This document shows, in pieces, positions 16,099 to 26,940 of a stretch of DNA of 63,768 nucleotides. Within the stretch, counting starts at the first letter, position 1. Every line of letters starts with the position of its first letter. The stretch covers positions 1 through 63,768 of the forward strand of contig CAMTON010000007.1 in the NCBI GenBank assembly GCA_947074105.1. Direction: 5' to 3'. Made by a program: the position numbers and the translations under genes. The notes under the pieces were generated by a model that ran no database searches, was not told the DNA's origin, and was given only the letters and a program-made list of their open reading frames with translations. This stretch comes from an uncultured Bacteroidales bacterium (GTDB taxonomy: Bacteria; Bacteroidota; Bacteroidia; Bacteroidales; JAUNSR01).

Positions 16099-19000
16099 AT
16101 TCTGTAATATCGATATTTACCGTTATATCTTTCTTATATGATGACGGGATTGCTCCGTATTCCTCTTTAAAATATTTAGAGAACTGTTTCGGAGAAAGTC
16201 CTACCTGATAAGCTACTTCTGAAATACTCATCTGGCTTTCTTCGAGCAGTTGTTTACCTCGTTTGAGCCTTAATATACGTATGAACTCAATTGGCGTCTT
16301 TCCGGTAATGGCTGTAAGTTTTTTATAAAGATGACCGCGGCTCATACCTACAGCTGAGCTTAACTCTTCAACCGAAAAATCGGAATTGTCGATATTATCT
16401 TCTACTGTTTTTATCGCTTTTTCAATAAGCTGTTCATCGAGTTTGCTTACAGTGATCTCAGCAGGAGAAATATCAATAGATCTGAAATTCTCATGATTTG
16501 AAGCGGACCATTTGAGAATCTTTTCAATTCTTAAAGTAAGGATCTCAAGATTGAAGGGTTTTGTGATATAATCGTCCGCACCTTCTTTCAATCCGGAAAG
16601 TACATGTTCTTCCGCTGTTCTGGCTGTAAGAAGAATGACAGGAATATGCGAGAATCTTATATCTTTCTTTATCTTCTGGCATAACTCCATTCCATCCATA
16701 TTTGGCATCATAACATCGCTGACAACAAGCTGTATACTGTTTTGAGATAATATTTCAAGAGCTTCAAGACCGTCGGACGCTTCGAAAATATTGTATCTGT
16801 CTTTAAAACAGTTGAACAGGAATGTGCGAAGGTCAATATTGTCTTCAACTATCAGTAATGTGATCTTATCACCGTTAACCGGTATTGAAACAGGTTTTTC
16901 AGTCACTGCAGGCTGTTCGGCCGTATTCATTTCTGTCAGCAAAGCAGGATCGATATCTTCTTTGCTCATTATCGGGAATGTCATTATAAAAACAGAACCG
17001 CGCGGATTATTGTCTTCAACTCTTATTTTCCCTTTATGAAGAGTAAGATATTCTTTAACAATATGCAGACCTATTCCGCTGCCTACATAAGGAGTATCAG
17101 ATTTATTTTCCTGAAAAAAGCGGTCGAATATCTTTTCCTTATTTTCATCTTTTATTCCTATACCGGTATCTGAAATAGTTATTCTGATCTCTTCTTTATT
17201 ATTGTCGGAATTTATTTTTTCAAGAATAAGATTTACAGAACCGTTTTCACTGTTATATTTTATCGCATTGGAAAGAATATTCATTACTACTCTTTTCATT
17301 TTATTCTTATCGATACAGGTATCTATATCGGATTCCTTTATCTCAATGTTGAATTTAATGTTCTGGCGTATGAAAAGTTCCTTCATTGAATCGCACAACT
17401 CAGAAACGAAAGCTGAAAAATTGCAGAAAGAATAGTTTACCTGCATCTTCTTCTGATCAATTTTCCTGAAATCAAGCAGCTGATTTACCTCATCCATAAG
17501 TATGACTGCATTACGGTGTATAAGATTCAGCTCATCAGTCTGAGAATTACCGTTTTTCTGAGCCATAAGCTTTTCAAGCGGTGTGATGATAAGAGAAAGG
17601 GGAGTTCTTATGTCATGACTGATGTTAGTGAAGAATTTGATCTTTTCTTCATCCATTTCATGTTTTTGTATGATCTCCATCTCTTTCCTTTGTTTATCAA
17701 GCATTCTTTTATGACGGTCGAACATTCGCATAACAAAGAATATAATTACTGATATCATTATACAGATGTATATGAAGTATGCAGTTATAGAGAACCAGAA
17801 AGGAGGTTTCACATGAATTGTGAAATATGTAGGCGTATTAGATTTATAACTATGCATCTCATTTACTTTCACCTGAAGGAAATAGGTTCCCGGAGAAAGT
17901 TTATTGAAATATATTCTGTTACCCTCAAGTTTCATCCACTCGTCTTTATCGGAAAAACGGTACATATACTGCAGTTTATGATTGTTGGCATAATCCATCG
18001 CAGATACTTCTAGAGCAAAATTCTTGTCAGAATAATCAAGTGTAATGTCATCTAAAAGAAGTATGTTTTTCTTCAATATCACTCTTCCGTCTGAAGATTT
18101 TTCACCTACGTTCATAATCTTGTTTTCAAGATACAGACCGGTAAAGATGATTTTCTGATCAAAAGAACGAAAGTTTGATATATCTGAATCAATCTTAAGA
18201 TAACCTCCGGATCCGCCGATAAGTATGCTGTTTGATCTGTTACACAGAATCGAGAAATTATTAAAAGTATAATTGCCTATTCCGTCTTCTTCAAAATAAG
18301 GAAAACACAGGAATTTATAATCATCGGAAAGATGATCACGGAATATATTGATATGTGTAATGCCATGATCAGTGGCAACCCATATATTTTTATTTTCATC
18401 TTCCTGTATTGCTCTTATATTATTGTTTGAAAGACCGTTCTGAGTGGAAAGAGTATAAATGATTTCATTCTTACGGTCATAGATATTAAGGCCCTTTCTT
18501 CCTCCTATCCAAAGCATATTCTGAGAATCTGAATAAAGGCAGTTTACAAAATCTTCAAGAATGATATTATCACCATTCTCTGTAGTTGTCATTTCTTCTA
18601 TTTCCCTTGTGTAGATATCAATGTTAAAAAGCCCTGAACTTGTACCTATAAATACTTTACTACCTTCTGAATATGACAGATCTGCAATATAATTGGTCGT
18701 TATCTTTGAGTTTTTGTTATTATAATTTGTAAAACTTCCGTTTTTCTCCATACAGAAAAGACCTTGGGTAAAAGTAGCAAACCATAGATTTCCGTTTTTA
18801 TCTTCTGTTATCCTTCTTATATATAAAGGAAATTCCGAATTATCTGATTCCATTTCCTTACGAAGATAAACAAACCTTCCATCCTTATAATAGAATGGTC
18901 CTTCTCCGAAACTTCCCCACCAGATTCTGTTTTTTGAATCAAGAAAAGAACATACTATGATGTCAGAAGGTATAGAACCTTCTGTTGCGCGGAAATTGTT

Positions 19001-20122
19001 ATAGGTTCCGTTTTTTTTACAACAGGCAATTCCCTCTCCGTCATATCCCAGCCATAGATTTCCTTCATTATCCTCAAGCATAGAACTGACATCTTCTTTG
19101 TAAGCACAAAGGTGATTCTCAAAATTTATACTGTTCAGGCATGTATAAGTCACACCCTGCTTACTGGTTCCTATCCACATGATATCTTTTTCATCTTTGA
19201 AGAAGCATGTTATATGATTATTCGGAAGTGAAAACAGTTTATCTGATTTTTTATATATGTGCGAGATTTTTTCTTTATCAATACTTGAAACAATGATTCC
19301 CTTATTATCGGTACCGATCCAGATATTACCTTTTCCGTCATCTTCAACATTGGTTATGATCGTCTTTGTTTTTGTTATGTCTTTTTTTCCGGGATAGTCT
19401 ATCCATCTTCTTTCTTTTGTAGAATAACATATAAGATCGGAACCATGAGTCGCATATAACCATAATCGTTGTTCCGTATCAATATATATATGATGAGTAA
19501 GAGCGTGACGCAGATTTATTGATGTTATATTTTCAATTGTATTCGTGTGTCTGTTGATAGAGGATATTGTACCGTTTGAAAGAAGAAAATAAACGTTTCC
19601 GCTTCTACAGGTAAGATCCAGGATTTCCTGATCCGGATGCTTTTCGTATCTGCTTAATTTATCTTCTGAAAAGCGATAATAAAGGATGGAATTTTCAGTT
19701 ATGAACCAGATATTTTTATCGGCATCGATAAAAAACTGAGATATACTTTCTTTTATATCCAGATTATTGAATTTTTTAGAAAGGTCGTTGTTGAAAATAT
19801 CTTTTTCACGGTCATAGAAACAATAATTTACCGGAGTCTTTATCCATATAGTACCGGAAGCATCTTCTGAGATCCATTCAATACTATTGTCGTAAGTTCC
19901 TAAATGTCTAGTGGTATATTGCTTGAAATGATAACCATCATAACGATCCAAACCGTTTTTTGTGGCGAACCACATAAAACCGTATTTATCTCTCAGTATC
20001 TTCTGAATATAATTATCCGAAATACCGGATTTTACATCAAGAGTATTGAAATTGTTGCTTTCGTAAGCAGACATATAAAAGCATAAAAAAAGAAGTAGCA
20101 GTGTAGTGATGTGTCTTCTCAT
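16097..20122 (-). CDS. Hybrid two-component system regulator of the mannan locus
   Basis: About 1340 residues. In order: signal peptide (MRRHITTLLLLFLCFYMSAY); a periplasmic two-bladed-propeller sensor built of Reg_prop repeats (repeated IWxGT/GLxxYD motifs such as GFMWFATKNGLDRYDGY) to about residue 700; a Y_Y_Y domain; one membrane helix near 790; HisKA with FFTNISHDIRTPLS (phospho-His ~840); HATPase (ISDTGIGIKDENKEKIFDRF); receiver with Asp in VVSDVMMPNMDG (~1140); AraC HTH at the C terminus. The frame extends to 20155, but MRRHITT gives the signal peptide. It is divergent from the mannanase/SusCD genes, which it most likely activates when it binds mannan oligosaccharides. Confidence 0.95.
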   Translation of the reverse strand: MRRHITTLLLLFLCFYMSAYESNNFNTLDVKSGISDNYIQKILRDKYGFMWFATKNGLDRYDGYHFKQYTTRHLGTYDNSIEWISEDASGTIWIKTPVNYCFYDREKDIFNNDLSKKFNNLDIKESISQFFIDADKNIWFITENSILYYRFSEDKLSRYEKHPDQEILDLTCRSGNVYFLLSNGTISSINRHTNTIENITSINLRHALTHHIYIDTEQRLWLYATHGSDLICYSTKERRWIDYPGKKDITKTKTIITNVEDDGKGNIWIGTDNKGIIVSSIDKEKISHIYKKSDKLFSLPNNHITCFFKDEKDIMWIGTSKQGVTYTCLNSINFENHLCAYKEDVSSMLEDNEGNLWLGYDGEGIACCKKNGTYNNFRATEGSIPSDIIVCSFLDSKNRIWWGSFGEGPFYYKDGRFVYLRKEMESDNSEFPLYIRRITEDKNGNLWFATFTQGLFCMEKNGSFTNYNNKNSKITTNYIADLSYSEGSKVFIGTSSGLFNIDIYTREIEEMTTTENGDNIILEDFVNCLYSDSQNMLWIGGRKGLNIYDRKNEIIYTLSTQNGLSNNNIRAIQEDENKNIWVATDHGITHINIFRDHLSDDYKFLCFPYFEEDGIGNYTFNNFSILCNRSNSILIGGSGGYLKIDSDISNFRSFDQKIIFTGLYLENKIMNVGEKSSDGRVILKKNILLLDDITLDYSDKNFALEVSAMDYANNHKLQYMYRFSDKDEWMKLEGNRIYFNKLSPGTYFLQVKVNEMHSYKSNTPTYFTIHVKPPFWFSITAYFIYICIMISVIIFFVMRMFDRHKRMLDKQRKEMEIIQKHEMDEEKIKFFTNISHDIRTPLSLIITPLEKLMAQKNGNSQTDELNLIHRNAVILMDEVNQLLDFRKIDQKKMQVNYSFCNFSAFVSELCDSMKELFIRQNIKFNIEIKESDIDTCIDKNKMKRVVMNILSNAIKYNSENGSVNLILEKINSDNNKEEIRITISDTGIGIKDENKEKIFDRFFQENKSDTPYVGSGIGLHIVKEYLTLHKGKIRVEDNNPRGSVFIMTFPIMSKEDIDPALLTEMNTAEQPAVTEKPVSIPVNGDKITLLIVEDNIDLRTFLFNCFKDRYNIFEASDGLEALEILSQNSIQLVVSDVMMPNMDGMELCQKIKKDIRFSHIPVILLTARTAEEHVLSGLKEGADDYITKPFNLEILTLRIEKILKWSASNHENFRSIDISPAEITVSKLDEQLIEKAIKTVEDNIDNSDFSVEELSSAVGMSRGHLYKKLTAITGKTPIEFIRILRLKRGKQLLEESQMSISEVAYQVGLSPKQFSKYFKEEYGAIPSSYKKDITVNIDITE

Positions 20123-20595
20123 GTGTTTCGTAGATTTTAATATAAAATTACACATAATGTCAATTATAACAATGTCCCAAATGTATTCTTTGTAGGTCAG
20201 GATGTATTATTTAACATAATTCGGATGCTTTAATGTTAAAAAACACACCGTGTTTGTGAAGTTTGTAATCAGTTTATTTAAATATAGATAATGAAGCTGT
20301 AAATTAGTATAGGTAATTTAATTAACACATATTTATATTTTTCAATGGCACAGATTGTCGTGATTTAGTTTTGTATTATTATAAATAACACGAATTTTTT
20401 ATTAAAAGACACTTTTGGCAGTCCGGATTTTTGTAAGGCTTATTGTATTCAAATGTGCTATTTATCCGCTCTTTTTGTATTATGATACATCCGGGAATGT
20501 AAAGAAATCATTTGGGGAAGTCAGGACATCTGACGCGCTCTATATTTGTGGTATCCGAAACGGAAAAGAAAAACATAACCTTAAAAGATAATCAC
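20123..20595. other. Divergent control region of the mannan locus
   Basis: About 470 bases between the sensor gene and the GH5 gene. It must carry both promoters and the HTCS binding site. A short inverted repeat GTCAG-N5-CTGAC lies at about 20520-20534; no canonical TAnnTTTG was found. Nothing coding is supported. Confidence 0.5.
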
Positions 20596-21900
20596 ATGAA
20601 GAATTTCGTAACAATGGCGTTTGTCATCGTATTTCTTACAATCGCGATTTCCTTTAAAATAAAAACGGAATCCTCTTACGTATATATAGAAAACGGAGAG
20701 TTTATAAGGAATAAGAAAACATATAAATATGTTGGTACAAATTTCTGGTATGGAGCAATACTCGGATCGACAGGAGAGGGAGGGGACAGAGAAAGGCTGA
20801 GAAAAGAACTGGATTTTATGTCAGGTATCGGAGTTAATAATCTCAGGATTCTTATAGGAAGCGACGGCGAAAGAGGAATAACATCAAAGGTCGAACCGAC
20901 ACTCCAGGTAGCACCGGGAGTATATAATGATACAATATTAGACGGTCTTGATTACCTGCTTTCAGAAATGGGTAAAAGAAAAATGACAGCGGTGCTGTTT
21001 TTTAATAACTCATGGGAATGGAGCGGAGGATACGGACAGTATCTGGAATGGGCCGGTTATGGAAAATCTCCAGTTCCTGCGGTCGACGGATGGGACAATT
21101 ACATGAAATTCGTGAATAACTTTCATAAATCTGATTCTGCAAAACTTCTTTTTACAAATTATGTAAAGGATATAGTTTCAAGAAAAAACAGATACACAAA
21201 CAAAAAATATTCTGAAGATCCTACAATCATGTCATGGCAGATCGGTAATGAACCAAGAGCTTTCTCCGATGAAAATAAAGAAGCTTTTGCAACATGGATT
21301 ATTGAAACGGCAGATTTGATAAGATCGCTTGATAAAAATCATCTTATTTCAACCGGAAGTGAGGGAAAACACGGATGCGAACAGGATATTGATCTGTATG
21401 AAAAGATACACGGAGATAAAAATATCGATTATCTGAATATTCATATCTGGCCATATAACTGGGGTTGGGCGAAGAAAGACAGTCTTGACCATTATCTTGA
21501 AAATGCAAAAGAAAGTGCTAAAAGATATATTGACGAACATATGGTTATTGCTGAAAAATATAATAAACCAATAGTCCTTGAGGAATTCGGTTATCCGAGA
21601 GACGGATTTTTGTTTACAAGAGATTCCGAAACAAAATCAAGAGATAAATTCTTTGAATATGTGTTCAGCCTTATCGGTGATAAGGACAAAGGTTACGATA
21701 AATTCTGTGGATGTAATTTCTGGGCATGGGGCGGTTATGCCGAACCCGGAAATACATTCTGGCAGAAAGGAGATCACTACACGGGTGATCCGGCACAGGA
21801 AGAACAGGGTCTTAACTCCGTGTTTGTCACAGACCCTACAATAAAGATAATTAAGAATGCAAATTTCAAACTGAATAATTCGGTTAATGACGAAATCTGA
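20596..21900 (+). CDS. GH5 beta-mannanase-like glycoside hydrolase
   Basis: 434 residues. It has a hydrophobic N-terminal segment (MKNFVTMAFVIVFLTIAI), with no cysteine lipobox, then a (beta/alpha)8 barrel. The acid/base glutamate is E219 in SWQIGNEPR and the nucleophile E330 in VLEEFGYPRD, the GH5_7 endo-mannanase pattern. The upstream in-frame ATG (20512) would add 28 charged residues before the signal peptide, so 20596 is chosen. The protein is probably periplasmic or held by an uncleaved anchor. Its place between the sensor and susC points to beta-mannan. Confidence 0.9.
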   Translation: MKNFVTMAFVIVFLTIAISFKIKTESSYVYIENGEFIRNKKTYKYVGTNFWYGAILGSTGEGGDRERLRKELDFMSGIGVNNLRILIGSDGERGITSKVEPTLQVAPGVYNDTILDGLDYLLSEMGKRKMTAVLFFNNSWEWSGGYGQYLEWAGYGKSPVPAVDGWDNYMKFVNNFHKSDSAKLLFTNYVKDIVSRKNRYTNKKYSEDPTIMSWQIGNEPRAFSDENKEAFATWIIETADLIRSLDKNHLISTGSEGKHGCEQDIDLYEKIHGDKNIDYLNIHIWPYNWGWAKKDSLDHYLENAKESAKRYIDEHMVIAEKYNKPIVLEEFGYPRDGFLFTRDSETKSRDKFFEYVFSLIGDKDKGYDKFCGCNFWAWGGYAEPGNTFWQKGDHYTGDPAQEEQGLNSVFVTDPTIKIIKNANFKLNNSVNDEI

Positions 21901-21953
21901 TATTACTACTAAAGAGTGTGTATTGATTGATTAATGTGTATGTGTGTTACTGT

Positions 21954-22003
21954 GAAATTCCGCTGCTTTGTCATTCGCGACAGACAAAGCAGCAGGAAAT
22001 TTC
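21954..22003 (+). other. Large hairpin between GH5 and susC
   Basis: Inverted repeat with a perfect 11-bp core (GCTGCTTTGTC at 21962-21972, GACAAAGCAGC at 21983-21993), extended by AAATTCC/GGAAATTT with one bulge. No T-run follows, so it may attenuate or stabilise mRNA rather than end transcription. Confidence 0.55.
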
Positions 22004-22087
22004 AAAAACACGGCATTGAGAAAATACTACTGACTAAGAACTTTATATAATTTATTATATCCATTATTAACTTTAATATCTGTAAAA

Positions 22088-25000
22088 ATGAAGAACTACA
22101 TGAGTATATGTAGCTGCCGGTTCAACTTCCGACGGTTACTGTTAGTACAACTGTTCTCAATTCTGACACTTGTGGCCTTTGCTCAAAACAAGAGCTTATC
22201 GGGTGTTGTTTTAGATGCCACAGGCGAGGCTGTAATCGGTGCCAACGTGGTGGTAAAAGGTACGACAAACGGAACTATAACCAACTTTGACGGTCAGTTT
22301 ACGTTAAACGTTCCTGATAATTGTGAACTTGAAGTATCCTATATCGGATACACTCCTCAGACTGTTAAGTATACAGGACAATCTACAATCAAAGTGGTTT
22401 TAAATGAAGACACACAGGCTCTTGAAGAGGTTGTTGTCGTTGGTTACGGTACTATGAGAAAGAGCGACCTTACCGGTAGTGTGGGTAAAGTTGACCTTAA
22501 GGAAATGACCAAAGTTTCTACAATCGATGCTGCACAGGCTCTTCAGGGACGTCTTGCAGGTGTAAACGTAGTCAGCAACTCCGGTAGTCCGGGTGCAGGT
22601 GCAACAATAAGAATCCGTGGTATCGGTACAATCAATAATTCCGATCCTCTTTATATCGTTGACGGTTTCCCTTGCAGCGATATGAGCCACGTATCTCCTC
22701 AGGATATCGAAAGTATGGAAGTTCTTAAAGATGCTTCCGCTACAGCTATCTACGGTTCCCGTGGTGCTAACGGTGTGATTCTTGTAAAGACAAAAGGCGG
22801 TAAGAAAGGTTCTAAAACAGAAATTACTGCAAATGCTTATTTCGGAATCTCTAACATGGCAAGAACACTTGATCTTGCAGATGCGACACAGTATGCTAAC
22901 GCTTACAGACAGCTGAACGGCAATTTATCTGATGCTGCTTTTGCTAATGACAATCCTCTTATCCAGCATGTTCTTGACAGCCAGCAAAACGGAGTTTACC
23001 TGAAAGGTACAAACTGGCAGGATGAAGTAACACGCCAGGCTTTCACTCAGAGATATAATGTAAGTGCACAGGGCGCAGGCGAACATTACAGCTTTAACCA
23101 CGGTGTTACTTTTTCTGACGAACAGGGTATCATGAAAGGTTCGGAACTTAAAAAATTCATGTTCCACACTAATAATAATTATGATCTTAACAAAAGAACA
23201 AAGATCGGTCTTAACGTAAACTATGTATGGTATGAAAAACCGGGTGAACAGGAAACTGATTTCTACAGTGGTGTTCTTCCTGGAGCTTTGAGAAGTGATC
23301 CGATTTCTGCAGCATGGGATTCTTATACAGACTTCTACGGTCAGGTATACTTCTCTCCTTCACAGACAAACCCTGCTTTGTCTATCTGGCAGAATAAATA
23401 CTCAAAAACTACCGAACACAGATTTATCGGAAACTTTTTCCTTCAGATTGATGATATCCTTACTAAAGGTCTGTCGTTCCGTGCTCAGTATGGTCATACA
23501 TTTATTTTCAATGATCAGCGTCAGTTCTCTCCGTCTTATTTCATCACTGCAACACAGAAAAATGATGAGCAGACTCTTTATCAGAGAAGAAATAACGGAA
23601 ATACATGGGCGAATACAAACTACTTCTCTTATAATAATAATGTAGGTCTTCTTAATGTTAACGCTACTCTTGGTATGGAGCTTCAGGCAAATACATGGAG
23701 TGACATTTGGGCAAAAGGTTACGGAGTACCTGAAGATGCAGATCTTCTTTATCTTGATGCACATAAGGATACTGAGAAATTCGAACTTGGAGGAGGAAAA
23801 GCACAGAACAGACTTGCTTCTTATTTCTTCCGTGCAAACCTTTCATGGGATAACAAGTATATGCTGACAGGTACTGTTCGTCGTGACGGAACGTCAAGAT
23901 TTAAAGGTGAGAACCGTTGGGGTTGGTTCTCTTCATATTCAGCGGGATGGAATATCTCAAATGAAGATATGATGGAAGATTTCAGAGAAATCATGCCTAT
24001 CCTTAAACTTAGAGCAGGTTATGGTAAAGTCGGTAACCAGGACAGTGCCGGTAACTTCGACTATGTCTCAAGCGTAACTGGTGGTTATAACTATTCTTTT
24101 AACGGTCGCCCGGTTTCAGGATCGGTACAGGAACAGCTTGCAAATACAGAATTGACATGGGAGTCTGCTGAACAGTATAATGTCGGTGTAGATTTCGGAT
24201 TCCTGGATAACAGACTTAACGGTAGCATTGACGCGTTCGTTCGCAAAACAAACGATATGATCATCGACAGCCCGCTTCCGATGTATGCAGGTAAGAAAAC
24301 ACCTAAAGTGAATGCCGGTACAATGGAAAATAAAGGTATCGAAGTTTCTGTAGGATGGCAGGACAAAGTAAGAGATTTCTCTTATGGAGCGAACTTCAAT
24401 ATCACATATATCAAAAATGAAGTGACAAGTCTTGCTGGCGGTGATCCTATCCGTTCAGGTAACCTTCCTCTTGTTGGAAATACTACAATGACATGTGTTG
24501 GTAAAGAGATCGCTTTCTACTACGGTTATAAAACTGACGGTATTTTCAAAACACAGCAGGATCTTGACAACTATGTGAACTCAAAAGGAGAACCGATCTT
24601 AGGCCCCGGTGGTGTTCGCCCTGAACTTGGTGACGTTAGATATGTAAACCTTGATGACGATACAAGAATCTCTGATTCCGACATGACTTATCTTGGAAGT
24701 GCGACTCCGAAATTCACAGGAGGTCTTAATGTTAATGTTGGATGGAAGAACTTCGACCTTACAATGTTTATGAACTTCTCTTATGGAGGTAAGCTGATCA
24801 ACACTATGAATCAGACTCTTTATTCTTCAAGAATGTTTGAATCTAATATCAGCAGCCAGATGGCACTTAATCACTGGAGTGAATCAAATCCTAACGGAAA
24901 CTATCCCAGACTTACAAAAACTGACCCGAATAAGAATGATGAAACTTTCAGCGACAGAATGGTTGAAGACGGTTCTTACCTGAAGATCAAACAGATCCAG

Positions 25001-25216
25001 TTAGGTTATACTTTGCCAAAACAGTTTACAAAAAATATCGGAATCAGCAGTTTAAGAGTTTACTGTGCACTTGATAACCTTCATACATTCACAAACTACA
25101 CAGGTCTTGATCCTGAAGTATTCGGTCTGTACGGAAATCCTTTCTATTATGGTATTGACATGGTCAACTACCCACAGCCAAGAACTGTTTCTTTTGGATT
25201 TAATCTAACATTGTAA
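22088..25216 (+). CDS. SusC-family TonB-dependent outer-membrane transporter
   Basis: 1042 residues. Signal peptide ending in VAFAQ; CarboxypepD_reg-like domain (about 36-115: LSGVVLDATGEAVIGANVVV); TonB-box region EEVVVVGYGTMRKSDLTGSV; plug with LQGRLAGVNVV and IRIRGIGTINNSDPLYIVDG; then a 22-strand barrel to the C-terminal aromatic-rich end. It imports oligosaccharides captured by the SusD partner that follows 12 bases downstream. Neighbouring enzymes indicate beta-manno-oligosaccharides. Confidence 0.97.
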   Translation: MKNYMSICSCRFNFRRLLLVQLFSILTLVAFAQNKSLSGVVLDATGEAVIGANVVVKGTTNGTITNFDGQFTLNVPDNCELEVSYIGYTPQTVKYTGQSTIKVVLNEDTQALEEVVVVGYGTMRKSDLTGSVGKVDLKEMTKVSTIDAAQALQGRLAGVNVVSNSGSPGAGATIRIRGIGTINNSDPLYIVDGFPCSDMSHVSPQDIESMEVLKDASATAIYGSRGANGVILVKTKGGKKGSKTEITANAYFGISNMARTLDLADATQYANAYRQLNGNLSDAAFANDNPLIQHVLDSQQNGVYLKGTNWQDEVTRQAFTQRYNVSAQGAGEHYSFNHGVTFSDEQGIMKGSELKKFMFHTNNNYDLNKRTKIGLNVNYVWYEKPGEQETDFYSGVLPGALRSDPISAAWDSYTDFYGQVYFSPSQTNPALSIWQNKYSKTTEHRFIGNFFLQIDDILTKGLSFRAQYGHTFIFNDQRQFSPSYFITATQKNDEQTLYQRRNNGNTWANTNYFSYNNNVGLLNVNATLGMELQANTWSDIWAKGYGVPEDADLLYLDAHKDTEKFELGGGKAQNRLASYFFRANLSWDNKYMLTGTVRRDGTSRFKGENRWGWFSSYSAGWNISNEDMMEDFREIMPILKLRAGYGKVGNQDSAGNFDYVSSVTGGYNYSFNGRPVSGSVQEQLANTELTWESAEQYNVGVDFGFLDNRLNGSIDAFVRKTNDMIIDSPLPMYAGKKTPKVNAGTMENKGIEVSVGWQDKVRDFSYGANFNITYIKNEVTSLAGGDPIRSGNLPLVGNTTMTCVGKEIAFYYGYKTDGIFKTQQDLDNYVNSKGEPILGPGGVRPELGDVRYVNLDDDTRISDSDMTYLGSATPKFTGGLNVNVGWKNFDLTMFMNFSYGGKLINTMNQTLYSSRMFESNISSQMALNHWSESNPNGNYPRLTKTDPNKNDETFSDRMVEDGSYLKIKQIQLGYTLPKQFTKNIGISSLRVYCALDNLHTFTNYTGLDPEVFGLYGNPFYYGIDMVNYPQPRTVSFGFNLTL

Positions 25217-25228
25217 TTACTGACTTTT

Positions 25229-26917
25229 ATGAAAAACATTAAATATTATATGATGGCTGTTTCACTTGCTTTCACAATGACTGCATGTGATGACTTCCTG
25301 GACCTTAGACCACAGGGTGCGGAAAACAGCGAAAACTTCTTTAATACGTCTCAAAACGGAATATATGCCGTTAACGGTGCTTATGACATGCTTCAGTTTG
25401 ATGAAGGTAGTGGTCCTGACGGTCAGTGGATGGCGCATCATCATGATTTCTTTATCGGCGACCTTATCTCTGATGATGCAGAGAAAGGAAGTACGGACGG
25501 CGACCTTAACCAGTTATTCCAGCTTATCGGCGGAACAGCTAATGCCGGTCACAGCAATGCTGAGGTATTCTGGTTGCATGGTTACTGGGGAATTTCAAGA
25601 GCAAACTTCGCGCTTGAAGGATTACAGACAGCAACGTGGGATGCAGAATTAAGAGATCGCCTTATTGGAGAGTCTCTTTTCCTCAGAGCTTATTTTCACT
25701 GGTATCTTGTGCGAATGTTCGGACCGATTCCGGTATTTACAGCTTCTGTAAAACCTTCTGAGTTCGGAAAAGTAAACAGAGCTCCTCTAAGTGAGGTATA
25801 TGCTCAAATCGCTATAGATCTTACAAGAGCAGCAGAGCTTCTTCCCGAAAGAAGCCAGTATTCTGCTGATGATGCAGGACGCGCGACTAAAGGAGCAGCC
25901 AAAGCTCTTCTTGCCAGAGTATATATGTATCAGATCGGCACTGACCGATATAATACGACTGTTACATGGGAAGAGGTTTATAATCTTACTTCAGATGTAA
26001 TCAATTCAAGAGAATATAAACTGTTGAGCAACTACGCAGAACTTCATGAAACAGAAAATAAAAATTCTACAGAAGGTGTTTTCGAAATTCAGTTCAGTCA
26101 AAGTACAACGGAGGAAGCTCCTGGGTCTACCGGAACTAACTTCTTTAATTTTCAGGGTAACAGAGCCGATGACAGCGGTTGGGGATTCAATAATCCTTCT
26201 GCTAGCCTTTATGATGCATTTGAGGATGGAGATCCACGCCTTTCTTGTACCGTTTACGGCGAAAACTTCAATAACGGTATTCTTTATGGTAGTGTGAAAA
26301 AATATAAACGTGCAGAACAGGGATCTGACTGGCTTAACAGAAAAGCTACTCTTGCGACAAAACCTGCTCTTGCAAAAGCAGCAGACAGAAATATCAAGGT
26401 AATCAGATATGCGGATGTTATTCTCATGAATGCTGAAGCTGCGTATTACACAGGAAGAACAGAAGAGGCAATTAACCAGGTAAATGTGATCAGAGAACGT
26501 GCAAGAAATAGTTCGTATTGTAAAGGTTATTCAGACGGTAAGAACTCATTTGACTCACGTCCTGAAAGTCCTGCAAAAATTCTTCCTTCTTTATCAGGTC
26601 TTAACGGGCAAGATCTTCTTGATGCAATCTGGCAGGAAAGACGTGTGGAACTTGCTATGGAACAGTTGAGATTCTTTGATCTTGTAAGAACAGGCAGATT
26701 CCTTGATGCAATGGAAAATGAGAAAGAAACAGAAAGAGCAGCCGGAGGAAAATACGAAGAGATGTATTCTGCATCTGTAAACGATATTTTCAAAGGTATC
26801 AAAGGTAAACTTGCCTCAAAATGTATCGAAGGCCCTAACGGAAATCAGGTTTATGTTCTTCCTATTCCTCTTGCTGAAGTACAGTCATGGGGACTTGAAC
26901 AGAATCCTGGATATTAA
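25229..26917 (+). CDS. SusD-family glycan-binding lipoprotein
   Basis: 562 residues. Lipobox MTAC (Cys ~20) followed by DDFLDLRPQ, the usual SusD start with surface-export acidic residues. The TPR-rich body (ESLFLRAYFHWYLVRMFGPI) and the C-terminal QERRVELAMEQLRFFDLVRTG are SusD hallmarks. It forms the lid on the SusC barrel and binds the polysaccharide at the cell surface. Confidence 0.97.
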   Translation: MKNIKYYMMAVSLAFTMTACDDFLDLRPQGAENSENFFNTSQNGIYAVNGAYDMLQFDEGSGPDGQWMAHHHDFFIGDLISDDAEKGSTDGDLNQLFQLIGGTANAGHSNAEVFWLHGYWGISRANFALEGLQTATWDAELRDRLIGESLFLRAYFHWYLVRMFGPIPVFTASVKPSEFGKVNRAPLSEVYAQIAIDLTRAAELLPERSQYSADDAGRATKGAAKALLARVYMYQIGTDRYNTTVTWEEVYNLTSDVINSREYKLLSNYAELHETENKNSTEGVFEIQFSQSTTEEAPGSTGTNFFNFQGNRADDSGWGFNNPSASLYDAFEDGDPRLSCTVYGENFNNGILYGSVKKYKRAEQGSDWLNRKATLATKPALAKAADRNIKVIRYADVILMNAEAAYYTGRTEEAINQVNVIRERARNSSYCKGYSDGKNSFDSRPESPAKILPSLSGLNGQDLLDAIWQERRVELAMEQLRFFDLVRTGRFLDAMENEKETERAAGGKYEEMYSASVNDIFKGIKGKLASKCIEGPNGNQVYVLPIPLAEVQSWGLEQNPGY

Positions 26918-26940
26918 TCAAAAAATTAAATTCTGAGAAT

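Noticed and set aside
20512..20595. Upstream ATG for the GH5 gene
   Set aside because: It would place charged residues before the signal-like segment; the start at 20596 fits an exported enzyme better.
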